From the NCBI GenBank assembly GCA_964588325.1, contig CAZPOR010000003.1, positions 62,001-126,000 on the forward strand: a DNA stretch of 64,000 nucleotides. The letters run 5' to 3'. This DNA comes from Thiovibrio sp964588325. Its GTDB lineage: Bacteria; Desulfobacterota; Desulfobulbia; Desulfobulbales; Desulfurivibrionaceae. The notes beneath the pieces were generated by a model, which saw only the letters and a list, made by a program, of their open reading frames with translations, made no database searches and was not told where the DNA came from. Position numbers and translations under genes: made by a program. Shown here piece by piece: positions 1 to 8,321 of this stretch (its first letter is position 1; every line of letters begins with the position of its first letter).

Positions 1-1
1 G

Positions 2-814
2 CGGAAGGAATACGACAAGCTCTATCAGTTGTATCTTGCCGAACACCATCATGTCCGCGCCTTGGACAACGGGCGCTTTCTCTATCTGGTCGGGCAGGCC
101 CTTGAGTCGTTGTCCTTGCTTGATCAGGCCTCCGTGGTCTATTTCCGGGCCCAGGGTTTGACCCTGTCCGACGAAGACAAGGCCGATCTCTATAGCCGCA
201 GAACCGAGGTCTATTTGCTCCAGAAAAACCTGGCCGCCGCCAACAGGGTGCTCTGCTATGTGCAGAACATCTATAAGGATACGGAACATCTCGGGGAGTT
301 CGACTACCTGGCCGGCAAGCTCAATGAAATCCAGGGGAAGAAAAAGGAGGCCCTTGCGCACTATGCCAAGGCAACCGAAGCTGCGCCTGTTCCGGCAAAA
401 ATAAAAGTGTATGCGGAGGCGCGTCTGCGGATGCTGGCCAGCCTCGGCCAGTATGCCGAGGGGGTTGATTTTCTTGCCCGCGCCCGGCAGAAGCAATGGC
501 TGGGGACGGAATCCCTGCAGGGCTGGTACAGGGAGTTCGGCGACGGGTTGATCGGGCAAGAAAAGGTCAAGGCGGCCATTGCCGCCTACCTGTCCGGCGT
601 TAACGGAGACATGCCCAAGGAAACCCGGGCGGCCCAGCAGATTCATCTGCAACTGGGAGATCTGTTTCGCAAATCCAGGGAAATGGAAAAGGGGCGTGGG
701 CATCTCCAGAAGGCGCAGGCCGGTCCGGACGAACTGCTGAGAAAAAAGGCAAAAAGCACCCTGAACCAGATTGAAATCGATCTGGGGAAAAAACCGAGAA
801 GGGTTGTCCGGTGA
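2..814 (+). CDS. TPR-repeat protein, 5' end outside window
   Basis: The frame is open from the first base of the window, so the start lies upstream; the 271 residues seen are the C-terminal part. The sequence is alanine- and leucine-rich helical and contains several degenerate 34-residue TPR units, for example around LGQYAEGVDFLARAR and KEALAHYAKATEAAP. There is no catalytic motif. It ends in a basic tail (KKPRRVVR). It lies directly upstream of the flagellar kinase/regulator pair and is probably co-transcribed with them. TPR proteins of this kind are usually scaffolds; a role in flagellar assembly or in sensing for the kinase is inferred from position only. Family is certain at the level of TPR, function unknown. 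Confidence 0.7.
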   Translation, partial: RKEYDKLYQLYLAEHHHVRALDNGRFLYLVGQALESLSLLDQASVVYFRAQGLTLSDEDKADLYSRRTEVYLLQKNLAAANRVLCYVQNIYKDTEHLGEFDYLAGKLNEIQGKKKEALAHYAKATEAAPVPAKIKVYAEARLRMLASLGQYAEGVDFLARARQKQWLGTESLQGWYREFGDGLIGQEKVKAAIAAYLSGVNGDMPKETRAAQQIHLQLGDLFRKSREMEKGRGHLQKAQAGPDELLRKKAKSTLNQIEIDLGKKPRRVVR

Positions 815-854
815 AAGCGAAGACGGTGCGATACCGTTTAGGCCGGAGCACCTG

Positions 855-1967
855 ATGGCGCAGGCGGCCTTTGACACCCCGGAGCATTTGCGGGAATTCT
901 TTTTTGCCATGATCGAAAGCCTGCCCGGCGGGATTCTGCTGGCTGACCGGCAGGGAAACCTGCTGGCGGTAAACCGGAAAGGCTCCCAGCTTCTCGGTCT
1001 TGCCGGGACCTCCCTCCAGAACAAAACCTGCTGGGGACTCCTTGCCCAAAGATTCGGCCTGACCCATGAACTTGCGGCGTTACGTCTGTCCGGGGGGCGG
1101 CTGCTGTGCGAGGCGCCGGCGTCTTCAGGCGGGGAGGAAAAGCGCTGCCTTCTCATCAGCCGCAACGATTTGCAAAGTCCGTTTCTGCATGTGGCCGGAT
1201 TCTTTCTTTCCCTGGAGGATGTGACCTTTCCGGCGCTGATAGAGATGCATCACGACCGGAGCAAACGGTTTGCCGCCATGCAGGAGATGGCCGAAGCCAT
1301 GGGGCAGGAATTGAAGAACCCTTTGGGCAGTCTTGAGCTGTATGCCTCGATTCTCAAGCGGGAGCTGGCGGGAGATCCAGACAACGAAAGGGTTGCAGGC
1401 AGGATGCTTGGGGCGGTGCGAACCATGCATCATCTGCTGGATAATTTCATGACCTTCTCCAGATTTCCGCTCCCGCAGATGACCGAGATGGACCTGGTTG
1501 CGGTGCTTGCAAAAAGCATGGAAACTCTCCGTGAAATGGCCGGAGAGCATGGTATACTCATGGAGGCCACGATTGAGGCGAAACAGGCCGTTGTCCTTGG
1601 GGATCAAGCCCTGTTGGCGCAGCTTCTGCTCAATCTCGGACTCAATGCCATTGAAAGCATGCCGGTGGGCGGGACAATTTCCTTGAACCTGCGGACGCTG
1701 GCGCCGGACAGCGAGCATGGCGGCCTGGTGGAGATCCGGGTGCAGGATGGCGGGGAGGGGATTGCCCCGGAAAATCTGCGAAAAATTTTTGATCCGTTTT
1801 TCTCGACCAAGGGCAGGAATCGCGGCTTGGGACTGGCCATCAGCCATGCCATTGCCGAGGCGCATCACGGCTTGATCGAGGTGGAAAGCGAACCGGGCCG
1901 GGGAGCAACCTTCAGGGTGCTGTTGCCGGCGGAATCCGGGACGGCGCAAGAAATCAGCCGAAAATAA
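855..1967 (+). CDS. FlrB/FleS-like sensor histidine kinase lacking the H-box histidine
   Basis: Cytoplasmic kinase of about 370 residues with no TM segment. An N-terminal PAS-like region (SLPGGILLADRQGNLLAVN) is followed by a HisKA-type dimerisation helix and a HATPase_c domain with N box (LGLNAIESMP), G1 box (DGGEGI), F box (FDPFFSTK) and G2 box (GLGLAI). The expected H box (HExxNPL) reads QELKNPLGS: residue 151 is Gln (CAG at 1305-1307). The ATP site looks intact, so the protein may bind ATP but cannot autophosphorylate at the usual position. I chose the ATG at 855, which is preceded by GGAG at good spacing; an in-frame ATG at 771 would overlap the upstream gene. The next gene is its likely response regulator. 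Function in flagellar control is inferred from that pairing. Confidence 0.85.
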   Translation: MAQAAFDTPEHLREFFFAMIESLPGGILLADRQGNLLAVNRKGSQLLGLAGTSLQNKTCWGLLAQRFGLTHELAALRLSGGRLLCEAPASSGGEEKRCLLISRNDLQSPFLHVAGFFLSLEDVTFPALIEMHHDRSKRFAAMQEMAEAMGQELKNPLGSLELYASILKRELAGDPDNERVAGRMLGAVRTMHHLLDNFMTFSRFPLPQMTEMDLVAVLAKSMETLREMAGEHGILMEATIEAKQAVVLGDQALLAQLLLNLGLNAIESMPVGGTISLNLRTLAPDSEHGGLVEIRVQDGGEGIAPENLRKIFDPFFSTKGRNRGLGLAISHAIAEAHHGLIEVESEPGRGATFRVLLPAESGTAQEISRK

Positions 1968-1981
1968 AGATACCAGAGCCG

Positions 1982-3421
1982 ATGCCTGAACAGACGCATA
2001 CCATACTGATTGTGGATGATGAGCAAAACATGCGGGTCGCCCTTTTTGAGGCGCTGAGCCGTAACGGGCATGATGTCGCGGTCGCGGAAAATGGCCGGAT
2101 GGCCCTGGAGATGATCGCCAAGCATCCGCCGGATTTGGTGGTTACGGATATAAAGATGCCGGGCATGGACGGACTTGAACTTTTGCGGCAGCTAAAGGCG
2201 TTGCGTCCCGAACTGCCGGTGGTGATCATGACGGGGTTCGCCACGGTGGATACGGCGGTGGAGGCCATGAAGCAGGGGGCATTCGATTATCTTTTGAAGC
2301 CCTTTCCCGTGGAGGTCATCGAGGAGACGGTGGCCAGGGTCTTTGCCCTCGGGAGCAAGTTGCCGCATCCAAGCATCAAGCCGGTGGGACACAAGACAGG
2401 GGAGGTGGCGTCCCTTGAAAAACCCATTGTCGGGAAAAGCCCCAAGCTGCTGCAGCTCATGGCCCGGGCCCGAAGCGTGGCCTCCAGCAAGGCCACCGTG
2501 CTCATCCTCGGTGAATCCGGCACGGGCAAGGAGGTTTTCGCCCGGTTTATCCATAATGAAAGCGATCGGCGCAACGGGCCGTTCGTGGCCTTGAACTGCG
2601 CCGCCCTGCCGGAAGGGCTTCTGGAGAGCGAGCTGTTCGGCCATGAGAAGGGGGCCTTCACCGGGGCCATCGTCACCAAGAAAGGCAAGTTCGAGCTGGC
2701 GGACACCGGCACCCTGCTGCTGGACGAGATCGGCGAGATTCCCTTGCATCTCCAGGCCAAACTCCTGCGGGTCCTCCAGGAGGAAGAGGTGGACCGGCTG
2801 GGGGGCAGGGCTCCCTGCAAGATTGATGTGCATGTGCTGGCCACCACCAATCGAGACCTTGAGCAGGCGGTCAAGGAAGGCGCCTTCCGGCAGGATCTCT
2901 ACTACCGTCTGAACGTGATCCCTCTCAAGCTGCCTCCCCTGCGCGAACGGAGGGAGGATGTCGGTTTGCTGATCGATTTTTTTATCCGGAAATATGCGGC
3001 GCAATACGGCAAGCCGGAGAAGAAGCCTTCCGCCGCGGTGTGGGCCAGACTAGCCGACTATGACTGGCCGGGAAACGTGCGGGAGATGGAGAACCTGATC
3101 GAGCGGGCCATGCTTCTTTCCCAGGGATCTGAGCTGGAGCTGTGGGATTTCTGGGATGATGTCGAGCCGCCTGCCCGAATCGAATCCACGGCGGTTGAAG
3201 CGACCCCGCCTTCCGGCCATTTCGCGGTGGCGGCGGCCAATACCTCCGCAGCCATGGAAATCGGAACGCAAACCTTGCGCGAGGTAGAGCGTCAAATGAT
3301 CCTGCAGGCTTTGCAGGCAAACGACAATAATCGGACACATGCGGCCGAGATTCTCGGGATCAGTGTCCGCACCCTGCGCAATAAACTGCATGAGTACCGT
3401 TCCCAGGGCATGATCGATTAA
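1982..3421 (+). CDS. FlrC/FleR-like sigma-54-dependent flagellar response regulator
   Basis: NtrC-family activator of 479 residues in three parts. The receiver domain (about 8-120) has D12-D13 and phospho-acceptor D56 in TDIKMPGMDG. The AAA+ domain (about 145-385) has Walker A GESGTGKE, the sigma-54-contacting GAFTGA loop and Walker B LLLDEIGE. A C-terminal Fis-type HTH reads NRTHAAEILGISVRTLRNKL. All key residues are present, unlike in the kinase upstream. It lies 14 bp after the kinase gene and just before flgB. Perfect or near-perfect sigma-54 promoters before flgB, fliK and the second flgE make it the obvious activator of the class of rod, basal-body and hook genes here. The family is certain; the target list is inferred from the promoters. 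Confidence 0.93.
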   Translation: MPEQTHTILIVDDEQNMRVALFEALSRNGHDVAVAENGRMALEMIAKHPPDLVVTDIKMPGMDGLELLRQLKALRPELPVVIMTGFATVDTAVEAMKQGAFDYLLKPFPVEVIEETVARVFALGSKLPHPSIKPVGHKTGEVASLEKPIVGKSPKLLQLMARARSVASSKATVLILGESGTGKEVFARFIHNESDRRNGPFVALNCAALPEGLLESELFGHEKGAFTGAIVTKKGKFELADTGTLLLDEIGEIPLHLQAKLLRVLQEEEVDRLGGRAPCKIDVHVLATTNRDLEQAVKEGAFRQDLYYRLNVIPLKLPPLRERREDVGLLIDFFIRKYAAQYGKPEKKPSAAVWARLADYDWPGNVREMENLIERAMLLSQGSELELWDFWDDVEPPARIESTAVEATPPSGHFAVAAANTSAAMEIGTQTLREVERQMILQALQANDNNRTHAAEILGISVRTLRNKLHEYRSQGMID

Positions 3422-3605
3422 CCCCTTGCCGTTGGTTTGCGGGGCCAGCATTGTTGACGGAAATCTCCATTTTTGTCCTTTTATTTCAGTATGTTGCAAA
3501 TTTCTTGTTTGCGCTTTTCCCCTTCCGCCGACCTCCTCCCTCTGTTGTGTAAAAACGGTTATTGTGGGCAATGTTTTGTCGGTGCGGAGTTCAAGTGGCT
3601 GATGC

Positions 3606-3621
3606 TGGCATTGTTTTTGCA
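3606..3621 (+). promoter_or_regulatory. sigma-54 promoter of the flgB operon
   Basis: TGGCAT-N5-TTGCA, matching the -24/-12 consensus TGGCAC-N5-TTGCW except for one base. It lies about 40 bp upstream of the flgB ATG, in the 242-bp gap after the sigma-54 activator gene. No other feature was seen in that gap. Confidence 0.85.
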
Positions 3622-3663
3622 AAGAAATATGGCAGGTTGATTGGCCAGAAAAAGGAGGAAGCC

Positions 3664-4050
3664 ATGCCCATAAATACATTGTTCGACGGCAATATTGAAA
3701 CCATGCGGCAGGCGCTCAGTCTGCGCCAGGAGCGGCAAGGACTTATCCAGTCCAATGTCGCGAATTATGAAACCCCGGGGTATATGGGGCAGGATTTTAA
3801 TTTTGCCAAGGTCATGCAGAGTGTGATGAGCGGCCAGGGAGAATTGGCGCGAACCAATAAGGGGCACCTGCAGCTTGACGCCATGGAAGCCAGCAAAACC
3901 CGGGAGTTCGCCAGCGAGAAAAGACCGGTGGACCTGGATCAGGAGATGGTGAAGATGGCTGAAAACCAGTTGATGTATCAGGCGATCGCCAAAATCATCG
4001 GCAAAAAATTCGATGGCATGCGCTATGCCATCGACGAGGGAGGGAAATAA
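3664..4050 (+). CDS. flgB: flagellar basal-body rod protein FlgB
   Basis: Proximal rod subunit, 128 residues, close to the usual FlgB length. It has the characteristic N-terminal rod motif (SNVANYETPGY, about residues 28-38) and a C-terminal helix rich in Asp, Gln and Met (DLDQEMVKMAENQ) that packs in the rod. The start at 3664 is set by the strong ribosome-binding site AAGGAGG just upstream; the longer open frame running back to 3562 is not used. First gene of the sigma-54-driven run flgB-flgC-fliE-fliF-fliG-fliH-fliI-fliJ. It is exported by the flagellar type III system without a cleaved signal. Confidence 0.96.
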   Translation: MPINTLFDGNIETMRQALSLRQERQGLIQSNVANYETPGYMGQDFNFAKVMQSVMSGQGELARTNKGHLQLDAMEASKTREFASEKRPVDLDQEMVKMAENQLMYQAIAKIIGKKFDGMRYAIDEGGK

Positions 4051-4053
4051 GAA

Positions 4054-4491
4054 ATGGACACCTTAACCGCCATGCAGATCAGTGGCTCCGCCCTCAAGGC
4101 GGAGAGAACCCGGCTCAACATTGCGGCCATGAACCTGGCCAACGCCAACACCACCCGGACCATGGAAGGCGGCCCGTACAAGGCGAAATCCGTGGTTTTC
4201 GCGGCCAGGCCTGTGGAGGGAGTCAATTTTCAGGATGCGCTCAATTCCACCACCGAACGCCTCCGCAAGGTCGAGGTGGCGCGAATTTCCGAGGACCAGG
4301 CGCCGTTCAAGGAGGTGTATGATCCAACCCATCCGGACGCAGATGCCAATGGGGTGGTTCGCTTTCCCAACGTCAACGTGGCCGAGCAGATGGTGGACAT
4401 GATGAGCGCCAAGCGTTCGTATGAGGCCAACGTAACGGCTCTGGATGCTGTCAAAAGTATGGCGCTCAAGGCCCTGGAAATCGGCAGGTAG
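4054..4491 (+). CDS. flgC: flagellar basal-body rod protein FlgC
   Basis: Proximal rod protein of 145 residues, starting 3 bp after flgB. The N-terminal helix plus rod signature (ALKAERTRLNIAAMNLANAN) and the C-terminal motif NVNVAEQMVDMMSAKRSYEANVTA are diagnostic of FlgC. The C-terminal helix ends in KSMALKALEIGR, as usual. It forms the rod with FlgB, FlgF, FlgG and FliE; flgF and flgG are not in this window and must lie elsewhere. Confidence 0.96.
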   Translation: MDTLTAMQISGSALKAERTRLNIAAMNLANANTTRTMEGGPYKAKSVVFAARPVEGVNFQDALNSTTERLRKVEVARISEDQAPFKEVYDPTHPDADANGVVRFPNVNVAEQMVDMMSAKRSYEANVTALDAVKSMALKALEIGR

Positions 4492-4554
4492 TTGCCGGCT
4501 CGCACGGGGGCTGGGTTTTCCCGGGCAAACCATGAGGAACTGGAGGTACTATAA

Positions 4555-4854
4555 ATGAATAGGATAGCCATGCAACCGGTCGCCCTGCCCGGAGCATCAC
4601 AGATGAAAGCCCCGGGGGGTGCCGGGGCTGCGGACACGGGTTTTTCCGAAATCCTCAGCCGGTCCATCGCCGAGGTGAACGGCCAGAGCCAGGAATCCGA
4701 TCTGCTGGTGAAAGGGCTTGCCGCCGGCGAGCACGCCAATATCCATGAAACCATGATCGCCATGGAGAAATCGGGCATTTCCTTCCGGATGATGACCAAG
4801 GTGCAGCAGAAGGTCATCGAGGCGTACCGCGAGATCATGAGGATGCAGATTTAG
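4555..4854 (+). CDS. fliE: flagellar hook-basal body protein FliE
   Basis: Small protein (99 residues) that joins the MS ring to the rod. The C-terminal two-thirds carry the FliE pattern: FSEILSRSIAEVN, then the conserved block GEHANIHETMIAMEKSGISF and QQKVIEAYREIMRMQ. The start ATG follows GGAGGTACTATAA, a good ribosome-binding site. The 63-bp gap from flgC contains no recognisable promoter. Confidence 0.95.
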   Translation: MNRIAMQPVALPGASQMKAPGGAGAADTGFSEILSRSIAEVNGQSQESDLLVKGLAAGEHANIHETMIAMEKSGISFRMMTKVQQKVIEAYREIMRMQI

Positions 4855-4887
4855 TACCAGCGAAACTCTTAGGGAAAGGAACAGAAC

Positions 4888-6504
4888 ATGGCGACCCCAA
4901 AAGAAATTCTTGAGCAGATTGCTTCCATTGCCAAAGGCCTGAGCATGACCCAGAAAATCCTCGGCCTGGTGGTGATTGCCGTGGTGGTTGGCGGGCTGCT
5001 GACCCTGACCACCACAGGTAAGGAAACCTCCTACAAGGTTCTCTTCTCCGGGATGAATCAGGAGGATGCCGGCGAGGTGGTGGCGAAGCTCAAGGAGCAG
5101 CGCATTCCGTACAAGTTGTCCGAGGATGGCGCGGCCATCCTGGTACCGGCCACGCAGGTGTACGAGGTCAGGTTGAGCCTGGCCGGCGAGGGTTTGCCCC
5201 GGGGCGGCGGTGTTGGTTTTGAGATCTTCAACGAGACGAGCTTCGGGCAGACCGATTTTGTGCAGCGGCTCAACTATCAGCGAGCCTTGCAGGGAGAACT
5301 GGCGAGAACCATCCGGAATTTCCAGCAGGTCACCGAGGCCAGGGTACATATCGCCACCCCCAAGGAGTCGGTGTTCATCGAGGACGAAAAGCCCCCCACC
5401 GCCTCGGTCAGCGTCAAGCTGCGCGGACGGGAAAAACTCAACCAGCATGAAATCCAGAGCATTGTCAACCTGGTGGCCAGCGCGGTTCCCGGGCTTACCA
5501 CGGAAAATATTACCCTGGTGGATACCGCCGGCCGTCTGCTTTACCGGAAACAGGCCGAGGGCGAGGGGGTGCTCACCGGGAATCAGTTGGAGTATCAGCT
5601 CAAGATTGAAGACACCATGCGGCAGAAGGTGGAAACCATGCTGGAGGAGGTGGTTGGCGTCAATCGGGCCAGGGCGCGGGTCACCGCGGAAATAGATTTC
5701 AACAAGGTTGAACGGACCGAGGAAATCTTTGATCCCGAGGCGCAGGTGGTGCGCAGCGAACAGATGCTCACGGAAAACGATCAGCGCGGCGGCGCCAATC
5801 CCGAAGGAATCCCGGGGGTCAAGGGCGAGCTTGCCACTTTTGCCGAGGAGGGGGAGGCAGACGCGGGAGCCGGGGCTGGGTACAACCGCAACAATGTTAC
5901 CCGCAATTACGAAATCAGCAAGCAGACCAAGCACACCCAGGATAAGGGCGGGGCTGTCAAAAGATTGTCCATTGCCGTTATGGTTGATGGTTCCTACGAA
6001 AAGAGCGTTGACAAGGACGGGAAGACAAGTCTAAAATACCAGCCTCGCAGCCCTGAAGAAATGCAGAATTTGGACAAGTTGGTTAAAAATGCCATTGGCT
6101 ATAACGAAGAGCGGGGCGATCAGGTGGAAGTGGCGAGTCTGCCCTTTGCTCTCTCCTCTGTTCCCGAGCCGGAGCCGGATCCCATGGAAAAATGGCGGGC
6201 AATGACGGAATGGCTGGCCATGCCGCTGGTCTATCTCCTGGTCGCGGTTCTGGTGATCCTCTTTGTTGTCAAGCCGTTCCTGAAGCTTCTCGCCTCCAAG
6301 CAGTTGGAGAGCCGCGCCGGGGGCATCGTTCACCGGGCCGGCGGGCATGGTCCCGCCGTTGGTGGAATTGCCGCCGAGGAAGAAGAGGATCTTTCCCTTG
6401 CCCCACGGGGACTCACCGACCAGGAACGGATCTACCGCCTGGCCCAAAGCGATCCTGACCGGGCCGCGGATCTGGTCCGCCGTTGGCTGCGTGAAGAGGC
6501 CTAG
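4888..6504 (+). CDS. fliF: flagellar MS-ring protein FliF
   Basis: Builds the inner-membrane MS ring and export-gate housing. 538 residues, normal for FliF. TM1 is at about residues 23-42. Two YscJ-like ring-building modules follow; LPRGGGVGFEIFNETSFG and VNLVASAVPGLTTENITLVD are family hallmarks. An Ala/Gly/Glu-rich variable loop lies near 315-335. TM2 (MPLVYLLVAVLVILFVVKPF) begins at about residue 446. The cytoplasmic C-terminus (DRAADLVRRWLRE) is the FliG-binding tail. It is followed after 3 bp by fliG. Confidence 0.97.
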   Translation: MATPKEILEQIASIAKGLSMTQKILGLVVIAVVVGGLLTLTTTGKETSYKVLFSGMNQEDAGEVVAKLKEQRIPYKLSEDGAAILVPATQVYEVRLSLAGEGLPRGGGVGFEIFNETSFGQTDFVQRLNYQRALQGELARTIRNFQQVTEARVHIATPKESVFIEDEKPPTASVSVKLRGREKLNQHEIQSIVNLVASAVPGLTTENITLVDTAGRLLYRKQAEGEGVLTGNQLEYQLKIEDTMRQKVETMLEEVVGVNRARARVTAEIDFNKVERTEEIFDPEAQVVRSEQMLTENDQRGGANPEGIPGVKGELATFAEEGEADAGAGAGYNRNNVTRNYEISKQTKHTQDKGGAVKRLSIAVMVDGSYEKSVDKDGKTSLKYQPRSPEEMQNLDKLVKNAIGYNEERGDQVEVASLPFALSSVPEPEPDPMEKWRAMTEWLAMPLVYLLVAVLVILFVVKPFLKLLASKQLESRAGGIVHRAGGHGPAVGGIAAEEEEDLSLAPRGLTDQERIYRLAQSDPDRAADLVRRWLREEA

Positions 6505-6507
6505 TCC

Positions 6508-7530
6508 ATGAGCAAGCCTGATAAAAAGAGCGGTGAATCCCTCACCGGCCCGGAGAAGGCAGCGGTCTTCCTGCTCACCGTGGGCGAGGACTTTGCCGCC
6601 CAGGTCTTCCAGCGGCTCGATCCCGAGGATATCAAGCATGTCGGCCGGCAGATGGCCAGGATCGACAAGGTCGACAAGGAAGACCTGACCGCCCTGGTCA
6701 ATGAATTCAAGGCCGACACCGGCGACACCGACATCTTCCTTTCCGGCAACGAGATGCTGGAAAGCGCTTTGAAACGGGCGCTTTCCAGCGACAAGGCCAG
6801 CGAGATCCTTGAAGAGATCCGCTCGGACTGGAAGCTCACTCTTTTTCAGAAGGCGCGCAAGCTCGAACCCAAAGTGCTGGTCAACTTCCTGCGCAACGAA
6901 CATCCCCAAACCGTGGCCCTGGTTCTCTCCGTTCTGGAGCCGACCCAGGCGGCCCAGATCCTCATGGAATTCAACGAGGATATCCAGGTGGAAGTCATGA
7001 TGCGCATGGCGGAACTCGATAAGGTCAGCCCCGAGATTCTCGTGGATGTGGACCGGGTATTGCAGGAAGAATTGCTCTCCGTCGAAGGCATGGAGGGCCA
7101 GCGCCTCGGCGGGGTGGCGGCCGTGGCCGAAATCCTGAATAATGCCGATCGCGGCCTGGAGGCTTCTATCCTTGAAGGGATTGAAGAGCAGCGCGAAAAT
7201 CTGGCCGATGAAATCCGCCGGCTCATGTTCGTCTTCGAGGATCTTCTGGGCGTCGATGACCGCGGTATCCAGGCGATTCTCAAGGAGGTCAGCACCGACG
7301 ACCTGAAGCTTGCCCTCAAGCTCGCTTCCGACGATCTCAAGGCCAAGATCTTTGGCTGCATGTCTTCCCGGGCCGTGGAAATGCTCAAGGAGGACATGGA
7401 AATCATGGGGCCGACCCGGGTAAAGGATGTGGAGGGCGCCCAGCAGGCAATAATCAAGATAGCCAAGCGTTTGGAGCAGGAAGGCAAGATCCAGCTCATG
7501 AGCGGCGGCGGCGAGGACGAATTTGTCTAA
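6508..7530 (+). CDS. fliG: flagellar motor switch protein FliG
   Basis: Rotor and torque-ring protein, 340 residues. The N domain (GPEKAAVFLLTVGEDFAAQVFQ) binds FliF. The middle domain has the EHPQT motif (LRNEHPQTVALVLS), which contacts FliM. The C-terminal torque helix region (FVFEDLLGVDDRGIQAILKEV) carries the charged residues that face the stator. Its 3' end overlaps the start of fliH by 8 bp, which suggests translational coupling. Confidence 0.97.
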   Translation: MSKPDKKSGESLTGPEKAAVFLLTVGEDFAAQVFQRLDPEDIKHVGRQMARIDKVDKEDLTALVNEFKADTGDTDIFLSGNEMLESALKRALSSDKASEILEEIRSDWKLTLFQKARKLEPKVLVNFLRNEHPQTVALVLSVLEPTQAAQILMEFNEDIQVEVMMRMAELDKVSPEILVDVDRVLQEELLSVEGMEGQRLGGVAAVAEILNNADRGLEASILEGIEEQRENLADEIRRLMFVFEDLLGVDDRGIQAILKEVSTDDLKLALKLASDDLKAKIFGCMSSRAVEMLKEDMEIMGPTRVKDVEGAQQAIIKIAKRLEQEGKIQLMSGGGEDEFV

Positions 7531-8260
7531 GGTGCTTAAACTACAGCAGAATCGCGAGGTGCAGACCGCGCCAAGCATGGATACGGAGGAGTTCCTCTCC
7601 TTTGAGGACTTCTGGCAGGTCAAGCCCGGCAGCGCTGAAGCCAAGGGGCTTGAAAAGCACAAGTCGCCGCGGGAAATCGCCATGGAGGAAGCAGCGGAGA
7701 TTCTTCGCCAGGCCGGGGATCAGGCGGAAACCCTCAGGCAGGAAGCCTACGCCGAAGGGTTTGCCAAGGGAGAAGCCGAAGGCAAGGCGGCCGGGTTGGC
7801 CCGGTATGAGCAGCAGCGGCAGGAACTGGCCGCGCTGGTGTGCGCCCTGGAAGGAGAACGGGAGGCTGTGCTGAGGGAGCATGAAGAAAGCATGCTCGCC
7901 CTGATCACCGCCATGGTGGATCGGCTAGTCTACCATGAAGTTTCCGTGAATCCCCTGGTTATCCAGGCCTGTTTGAAAAAGGCCATGGAATTTGTGGTGG
8001 AAAACTCCACGGTGCAGATCCATCTCCATGGCGATGATTTCGCCCGGCTGAAAAAGGCGAGCCTGGAGGATTCCCGGCTGATCGAAGGCAAGAACCGGAT
8101 TCAGCTTGTCGAGGATCCCAGCATTGCGGTGGGGGGGTGTTTTTTGAAAACGGATTTCGGCGAGATCGACGCCACCCTGGAAAACAGTAAGACACGGCTG
8201 TATGGCGCGATTGAACAGGCCTTTTTCTCGGCCATGGCCGGGAATAATACTCCAAGCTGA
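7523..8260 (+). CDS. fliH: flagellar export ATPase regulator FliH
   Basis: Stator-like regulator of the export ATPase, 245 residues. The middle contains the GxxxG-type helical repeat expected of FliH (GFAKGEAEGKAAG). Coiled coil precedes it, and a V-type-ATPase E-subunit-like C-terminal domain follows (LITAMVDRLVYHEVSVNPLVIQACLKKAM). The start overlaps the end of fliG. It works as a dimer on FliI and FliN. The gene order fliG-fliH-fliI supports the call even though sequence conservation in this family is low. Confidence 0.92.
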   Translation: MSKVLKLQQNREVQTAPSMDTEEFLSFEDFWQVKPGSAEAKGLEKHKSPREIAMEEAAEILRQAGDQAETLRQEAYAEGFAKGEAEGKAAGLARYEQQRQELAALVCALEGEREAVLREHEESMLALITAMVDRLVYHEVSVNPLVIQACLKKAMEFVVENSTVQIHLHGDDFARLKKASLEDSRLIEGKNRIQLVEDPSIAVGGCFLKTDFGEIDATLENSKTRLYGAIEQAFFSAMAGNNTPS

Positions 8261-8321
8261 TAACTTGCGGTTATCGGCTGGAAGCTTTCAGCGTGCAATT
8301 CTTTTCAAGGACGATGCTTCC

